Shown: piece after piece, positions 56,657 to 64,000 of the stretch
Layout of the letters: every line of letters begins with the position of its first letter
How positions within the stretch are numbered: position 1 is the stretch's first letter
Assembly: GCF_019649055.1 (NCBI RefSeq)
Contig: NW_026570236.1
Coordinates: 1,302,001-1,366,000, forward strand
DNA from: Paramacrobiotus metropolitanus
Taxonomy: Eukaryota > Tardigrada > Eutardigrada > Parachela > Macrobiotidae
Length of the DNA stretch: 64,000 nucleotides
Direction: 5' to 3'
Made by a program: the position numbers and the translations under genes
Notes under the pieces: generated by a model
What the model saw: the letters and a program-made list of their open reading frames with translations, nothing else
The model's database searches: none
Told to the model about the DNA's origin: nothing

Positions 56657-57718
56657 TCTAAACGTCACAGTAAATAGTTTCTCGAATCACTAATCTTGCC
56701 ATCTAATACCGACCTTCACATCCGAATCGCACTATAAACTGCATGTCATTGAGTATTATGCATTATTCCTAAGAAGTCATTCATTACGTGTTCCGTACCT
56801 TTAATTTAAGTGTCGTATTCAGAGAAAGATGGCTTTGCTTGCTCGTTCATTTTCAGATATGTTTATTTTATTTTTAGTACAAAGACTGTTTTATTTTTGC
56901 CTGGCGAAACAGACATTTGCATGATTTAACGGGGCTTATTCGGAAGTGAGAAAGAAATAAAGAATTTCACATTAAAAGTCAAAGAAAAGCGAATTCTATA
57001 ATGTTAAAGTTAGTAAAATCGGTTGCGCTTGGTTAAAACTGAAACCTGGCAGACAAACATTTGTGCAGATATTTTAAGCGCAAACTCAACAAATTCAATA
57101 CAGTATACATACAACAGTGCAGAGAATGTTGTACTGGTACGAACGTTTAGATGAGTTTAGCACGCGACCAAGCACGCAAAGCATTGTATACTGATTTTAC
57201 GGTGAATTTCTAAATATTGTAAAGTCATTTTATACAAAAAAAATCAGCTTCCGAAGTGGAATAGTACATTTTGATAGCGTTACATTGTTTATTGGGAAAA
57301 TTGTGCGTATCAACCCCGTTACCCAGTCAATTATGGATCGCGGCCTTCGCGGGTGGGTATCGCGCTATCGGCATTGTGAAACGGCAGCGGAGTTCCGGGA
57401 ATGCTGAGACATGCTGGCCGTGGCGCAGCTGATTTCATATATGCGCATCGTCGATGTCTCCTGCACCGGAATAAAATATGCATTGTTGCCCTCCTGTTCA
57501 TATAGTTAATCAATACTGCAATGTTTCACACCTATCGCCCACTCACGGCCTGCTCATTGAGTAGTTTATCAACTTTGACACCGCATAATGGTTATCCATA
57601 CTCCATTGTCGATGAGAACTACAAAAGCCAGACACCGCAGCGGTTGACAAGTGTTCCCACATTTTAGTCTCTTTCCGCGCGCCGAGTTGTCTGCTCCCCT
57701 TTAAACCATCTAACCACC
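56657..57718. other. Interval between the two cyclase-like genes
   Basis: AATAAA at 56956-56961 is the likely poly(A) signal of copy A. The rest should contain the promoter and 5' UTR of copy B. No gene was recognised. Confidence 0.6.
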
Positions 57719-60700
57719 ATGTACGGTATTCTCTTAGAAAGCATTGTGACCTTTATAAAGAAAGTCTATAGTGAAGAGAAATGGGAGCTGATCCGCAAGA
57801 GCGCTCGTGTCGACCAGGAGAACTTCAGCGCTCACCAAGTGTACGCGGAAACGATCATCCCGCGCATTGTCGACGCTTGCAACAAACATCTGGGTTTGCC
57901 GAAGGAGGACATCCTGATCTCCTTTGGGAAGACGTACGTGGACTTTATCTCGCACTATGGCTACGATAAGATTCTGAAAGTGGTGGGACGCAACTTCCGG
58001 GATTTCCTCAATGGACTGGACAACATCCATGAGTACCTGCGCTTCTCCTATCCCAAACTGAAACCACCCAGCTTTTTCTGTGAGCAGGAAAGTCGGCAGG
58101 GTCTGGTACTGCATTATCGCAGTCGGCGCCGTTATGATGGTTTCACTTACTACGTCATGGGAATTGTCAAATCCGTCGGGAGGACTTTCTACAAACAGGA
58201 TATATCTGTCAGCATTATAAAGCAGGAAACTACCGGCAACATGGTACATGTCACCTATCAGCTTAGCTTTGACAATTCGGGTAAGGTCGATACCATCTTC
58301 GGTAATGTTGTGCTATAAAAACATCGACAGTTTTTTTTCCCGTAGCGTATTTCGCGGAAGAGGCGAAAACGGAGAACACCCAGAACCTTCCATTGCGAAT
58401 GGATGTGTTTTACGATCTTTTCCCGTTCCATATTTTGTTTGATCGGGAGATGATTATTCGCAGCATTGGCAAGAGTCTGCGAGCGACGGTTGACGAGATC
58501 TGTGGTTACGATGTTACCCAAGTGTTTTCACTCAAGAAACCATTGGTAGATTTCTCTTGGGATGCGGTAAGTCTGGAAGCAATGACACGCTAATAACGCG
58601 CTCTTCGCTAATAACGATTACTGTAACAAGTACTAAAAACGTCAGCGATGTCGGTATTTTTTCATAAAATGTATTTTTAGCAACTTTGCCATAAACTGTA
58701 GACCTACAGAGGAGCTCCCAGTTGCAGAATTTGCACATACATGTAATACAAAGCATACATATGCAGTTTATCACACATAATTATACGAGGGCAATGCATA
58801 TGGTCATAAATTATTAATGTTAGTACTTAATGCATACGTACAATATAATAATCAAGGCGTACGCACAAAACAGGTTATTGGCCGAACCAACACGATGTTC
58901 GAACTGGCGACCATTGATCCCATTCGTGGTCGGGAAGAGACCGGCGAAGAGGACGAATCTTATACATGGACGGATACAAACGGTATATATTCAAGCAAGC
59001 GCCCAAAAATGGTTTTTTTAACGAACTGAGTGAAAAGTAACATGTACAGTACATGTACTAAATATAATTTACATAAATTCAACCACTCTACAGTAGTGCA
59101 GATTAAATTTTAAAGACTGAAGAAACAGTTCAGTCCAACTAGTGTCGTGCGGTAATGATACAACCGAATTATCTCTCGTACTAACAAATGCCCATCAATT
59201 TCCTAATTCCATATACATACTGTAGGCAAGAAACGTACGTCAGTCGTGTCCATCTCGCAAGACGACGATTCTGGGACGTTCTTACGCCTCAAAGGTCAAA
59301 TGTTGTATGTCCGGGAATGGGAATCAATATTATTTTTGGGAACGGCAGTGTAAGTTTTTCAGTTATAGCATGCTATGCAGTATTGCCTTCATTCATACAT
59401 ACTTTTTAAAAGGCATCTGCAAAAAAATAGCTTATCTATGTCGCTTTTACCACGTAGGCTGCAAGATCTGGATGCGCTGAGCCAAACTGGATTGTATCTA
59501 AACGATCTAAGTATGCATGACAACAGTCGCGACTTAGTGCTTGCGGGCGCCCAACAGGGTGTGGAAATGAAACTGATTCTAAAGCAGGTAAAGTACACGG
59601 CGTCATGGCCCATGCCTAATTACTTACCTATAGATACACATAGGTACACAACCACGAATTGCTCTTACCGTTTTTTTTTTATTGTTTTATGTTATGCGAT
59701 CCTGTAGAGTAACAAATGGGGAGCCTAAATGAATACTTTAAATATGTAATTTAAAGTTAAAAAAAGAAGTGGAAAACGAGAACATTTATATCAGTAGTAA
59801 AAAATGATTTGGCCATTTTGGTGGATTGAGCGAGATTTGTACGACTAAAACTGCATGTAATCCGGTCGTCGGATTTGAAAAACACACCATTTACCTCGAC
59901 TATTCAGCCATTTACGTATACTGCAGTTATGAATTATTATTTTGGGAGTTAAGCATATTTCCATAAATGCCAATTAGCTATCACAATTGTCACCGCATAC
60001 GAGTGGCTAAGACATACCAGGTGTTTATTGATACTTTATTGGTCGATAGCTTTGGATATATCGAGTATCGACATTGTGTTTAATCCCAAGGTAAAACCCG
60101 TTAGTGCGATCAATTCCGAAATGTCATCGATCGATCGTCCATGACCTTGACATTCAGCGAGAAAACGCGCAGTTCGAAGTAGCGTACGTTGTAGTTGCAA
60201 CGTTAGCTGCACAGAGCACAGAACATGGGAAAGCAGCGGTCAATATAAAAATCAAGTGTATACCGGCAGTTATGCAATTTTAATCAAGTATTTACCGGGT
60301 GGCTGGCGTATTTAGGAACAATCGCGCACGAAACAGCTGGATGATACACTGCGTCAGCTGGAATCCGAGCGGCATCGCAGCAAAGAACTGATGTACAAAA
60401 TGCTACCTAAACCCCTGGCGAACGCTCTAATGGCCCGTAGCGAAAACAAAGATGTCGAACTGACTCCGAATGATGTTGTTGACTTGGCCCAACAGGCCAC
60501 CCTGTTCGTTTGCGCCGTCCAATTGGTGGACCTTGGTCAACAGGCTGCTGACTCACCACAATCGGACAATCTGCAGCAGCTGATCCAACTGCAGCGCCAG
60601 ATGGAAATGTTCGCCGAACGATTCGGCTACTACAAGGTTGTCACGCGCTTTCCCGCCAAATTAAAAATTAATCGTCGACGTTAAATAAAATTAAAACTGC

Positions 60701-61501
60701 AGAACATAATTTATGTGTTTGTATATGATGCTGTGCTTGTAATTATTGCAACTGTTAATGCAGTATACATTTCTGTTAAAACTATTGATAGATCGAGACT
60801 TCTCGCAATCATTTCATGGCAGCCAGTGGAATCCCAACCGGCACGGAAGTGACCGAAGAGAACGCCTGCTTCTTAGCCAAGAAAGTTTACCGCTTTGCTG
60901 CCGGATTGTCCCGGCTTCGCGTCAGCATGGGTGCGATAATATTAACATATTCCGATAGATATGGCATTCGAGCGAAATATTAATTATTCAATGCATATTT
61001 CATAAAATATCAATAACCAGGTTGCCACATGAATTTGTTGTTTTTTAGCGGTATGCACCGGACCGACTGTGTACGCCGTTATTGGGTCGCGGTTTCCGCG
61101 GCTTTGCTTGTTCGGTCAAACTGTCGCCACCGCAACGCAAATGATCGAGCTATGCAAGGTAATTAAGTTAAAGACTTTATAAGAGGATAACATGACAAAA
61201 CAGTATCAGAAGAAGCGCTTCGGCCATCCGACAAGAACATTTTACGTTTCGCCACAAACTGCCAAATGTACTTTATTTTAACAAATATTTTTCTGCGTAG
61301 CCAACAGAAAATCAACCTCAAATTCTGGTATCGGAATCAACACGGGCTAAATTACCCAAAGACAGCGGGCATAAGTTTACAGCAGGGCCTCCGGTGTCCG
61401 GAAAGGTACAAGTTTCCGTTTGCAACATTTGAATTATTGTTTAGCTAAATCAAATCGGATCTTAGGATAAGGACATCAAAACCTACGTCTTGCAACAATA
61501 A
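57719..61501 (+). CDS. Atypical soluble guanylyl cyclase-like gas sensor, copy B (cyclase site degenerate)
   Basis: Tandem paralog of 50648-56656 with the same ten-exon structure: 57719-58280, 58346-58566, 58874-58982, 59226-59349, 59458-59587, 60316-60636, 60792-60930, 61049-61158, 61301-61405 and 61466-61501, giving 618 aa. The ATG has a strong context (CCACCATGT). HNOB keeps His104 and the Y133-x-S135-x-R137 heme motif. HNOBA keeps [17 protein letters not shown] and [20 protein letters not shown]. In the cyclase fold the metal Asp positions are Cys448 (LFVCAV) and Asn495 (SRNHFM), and the Asn/Arg pair is Ala562 and Gln566 (TVATATQ). So the active site is lost here too, with partly different replacements from copy A. 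The fold itself looks preserved (KIET...[23 protein letters not shown]). Introns are shorter than in copy A. It probably acts as a cytosolic dimeric sensor or as a partner of another cyclase subunit; this is inference. Confidence 0.88.
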
Positions 61502-64000
61502 TCAACGAGCTCTTAATTATGGATTTGGATATTTAAATATCATTGTTTAATGTTAGTGTATTGTGTGTTGTGAATTACCATTGTGCAATCCGCGAGTGGA
61601 TTACTACGGCAACACCTACAGTTTGTACTGTAGTGAAATTAACGGTAGTGGGTATAACCAGCCCACTTTTATGCCCTACTTCTGCGTTTGAATGTTGATA
61701 TTTATTGCGGTGCGTGATTTTAAATATAGATATTATGCGAGTACCTATGCAAATATCGACTACTGATGCGTCACTTTGTTCTTTCGTTAATTACACATAC
61801 AGTGTGCAATGCCATACAGTTGTTCTTCCGGCACTACTGCGGCAAAGGGATAGAATCTGGCCTGGAATAATTTAATGCCATCCACAAATTTTGTTTTTGT
61901 ATCGTATACAGGTTAAGAAAGCATACTGCCTTCTGTAACAAATCACTATATATATAATATAATATAAAATAATACTGTATGAAGTTGAAAATGCAAAGTT
62001 CAATGTTTTCTGCAGTGCCACGACGGTTTTCTATCCTCAAACAAATAGAGTGTACGAGGTACTTTATTTTGTAGCATTTGGTCTAAATGGTGTCTCGTAA
62101 GCTGGAGGATACAGTAACTAAACCAATAACAAAGACAGTTCTCAAGGGTAGTCCACAGAAATATTGTAAGTAGAAAAGTGTTCAGCACAATCCTAATTGA
62201 AATATAACTAAACAATATCGCACTTGGCATTTGCTTATTAAATAAATAGATGCAAAGTAAATTTATTCGATATGAATTTAAAATTGGGAAAATAAAGCAT
62301 CAGAGATAAAATTAAAAGTGTCCCTTTTGACATGTACTGTAGATTACGGTTTCCAAAGGGTATACTAAAATATATCTCTGACATTTTAAACTCGAATATT
62401 TCCAAAGGAAAAAATTACTACTGTACTCTGTAAAACTAAAAAAATTACTAATATAAAAATTTTACTACTGTAAAAATTGATGTAATAGTTATACAAACTT
62501 ACAATAGGAAATTTCTTGAAGCAAGTTTTAAAGCACTCATATAATGGATCATCGGTAAAGGTCACTACGACGCCGGTTAATACAGGATACAGAACATTGC
62601 CAAATTTGCAACGGACGAAAACGGAGAAAGAATAGTCTATTCGTATGTTTGTCATTAACGTTCAAGAGCCGAATGCAATTTGCCACAGTTGGTGAAATTG
62701 ATTGAAAAATACTCAGCAGTATTAATTTCGAAGTAGCATAGCTATTAGCTGATGACTGATGTTGTATATCGATAGCAGGAATGCTAAGTGATAAGTAAGT
62801 ACATTGCCCGGCTGTTGTATTATACCGTATCTGTAGGTGTGCGTCTTATGCAATGTTGCCAACTGATTTATATACACTTCGTGGCTGTGCAAAGAAATGT
62901 AATGTATGTCGCGAAATTTTGCGATACCGATACGCAAATCACAAATGTGTTTAATTTGACATGACAGTGGTGATCTTGAACTTTGAATTTGTGCGACCAT
63001 GCTTCTTTTCGCGCCGATAAAGTGCCAATTTTCTTATCCAATCGGCGCCAACAAATCACCGCAAGATGTGATTTTTTACCGCACTAAACTGGCTGACAGA
63101 GCGTGTACCACGTTTTAAATTAGCGGTGGAGGTCATTTCACTTTCCCCGTGCATGGCATGTGCCGTTGTTATTGTTGCTGAGAGACCATTGACACTTGCA
63201 GTTTCCTCATCGAACAACCATTGTCCATACGCTTATTATTTAAAACTTGGTAAAAGTTTTCTGCACGATGAGGCTATCAGGCTTGTATTAAATAAGAATT
63301 CTGTAGAAATTAATCGTCTTAATCCTCTCCAAGTGCCGCTGACAAACTTAGAACACAAATGTGCCGAAAACTGAAAACTGTGAGATCTTCGACTTTTTCT
63401 ATAAGGAAAGATATTGGTAAACAAGTTCAAATCAATATTATTACTGGTTGGCAGACGTTCAATACAAGTTAGATACACAATTAGTTTGAAAATAAAAGCC
63501 ATTGTAGCAAGATGTATATAAATACAAATAAAAGCGGTAATAAAATGGTGCTGATTCGGCACTTAAGCTTTACTCCTGTAATAAAACCATAACGATCTTT
63601 GTTATGATTACAAAAAGTGCCCATAGGGATAGCCGCTTTACAGCTTTATAGCCCAAATAAAATTAGGTGACTTATTGTCATGACAGAACTGGTATCGCGT
63701 TCTGATAGCTCAACTGTCGGATCGACGATTGATGGAGGAACTTCCCGTCACTAAGCTAGCATATGTGTATCAGCGTAACATTTTCCGCCGAAATAACTAA
63801 AGTATTTTCTGTACTATCTAACTCTGGGTATTAATTACAATAAGCAATCGTAATATATACAGCACAATTCCAAAAAAACCAACAACTTGTTTACTGGATT
63901 TTGAAACGAGCGTTGGTAAAATTTTTGATGCAGTCTGTCGATGCACAGATATTGTCTAAATTTTGACACGATACAGAGTTTGTTTTGCAGAACTCTTTGA
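61502..64000. other. Gene-free right end
   Basis: After the 3' UTR of copy B no coding region with recognisable domains, no RNA gene and no strong repeat was seen. It is AT-rich (for example 62270-62520). Exons of a gene lying beyond the window cannot be excluded. Confidence 0.5.

Noticed and set aside
62722-63562. Several 60-110 codon frames at the right end
   Set aside because: They overlap each other on the same strand in different frames, lack domains and splice partners, and have the AT-rich composition of the flanking non-coding DNA.

Overview
The window is nuclear DNA of an invertebrate animal. Genes are split by GT-AG introns of about 60 bp to 2.6 kb with matching reading phases, poly(A) signals are AATAAA-like, and the gene content (ATG16, parafibromin/CDC73, an 88E/89D-type heme-sensor guanylyl cyclase, SUEL-type lectin domains, a rhodopsin-class receptor) is metazoan. 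The atypical cyclase family and the style of the receptor suggest an ecdysozoan. A tardigrade is my best guess (low to moderate confidence), and nothing in the window settles it. All exon models below were built by eye from splice sites, reading phase and homology, and have not been checked against transcripts.

Layout. Positions 1-10.3 kb are mostly non-coding, with degenerate and inverted repeats and one minus-strand gene for a Q/P-rich single-pass membrane protein (6440-7006). At 10.7-22.8 kb two ATG16 paralogs lie head to tail on the minus strand, with the same eight-exon structure. Around them sit a MITE-like inverted repeat (intron 1 of the first copy) and a 475-bp element with 127-bp perfect arms just past the stop codon of the second copy. 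CDC73 is transcribed divergently from ATG16 copy 2 (23.9-27.9 kb). At 29.8-35.0 kb there is a tandem pair of small multi-pass membrane protein genes. At 36.96-37.66 kb there is a 51-bp minisatellite. A secretory cluster follows: a 66-aa secreted peptide (minus), a five-domain SUEL-type lectin (minus), an 8-cysteine secreted protein (plus, divergent from the lectin), and an orphan 458-aa secreted glycoprotein (plus). An intronless GPCR (minus, 48.1-49.2 kb) precedes two tandem plus-strand soluble guanylyl cyclase-like genes (50.6-61.5 kb). The last 2.5 kb shows no gene.

Most notable observation: both cyclase-like paralogs keep the heme-sensor His and the Y-x-S-x-R motif of the O2/NO sensing domain. 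Both have replaced the two metal-binding Asp residues and the transition-state Asn and Arg of the cyclase domain. They look like duplicated gas-sensor pseudo-cyclases. The two tandem duplications (ATG16, cyclase) and the tandem four-TM pair show that this region has repeatedly gained genes by local duplication.
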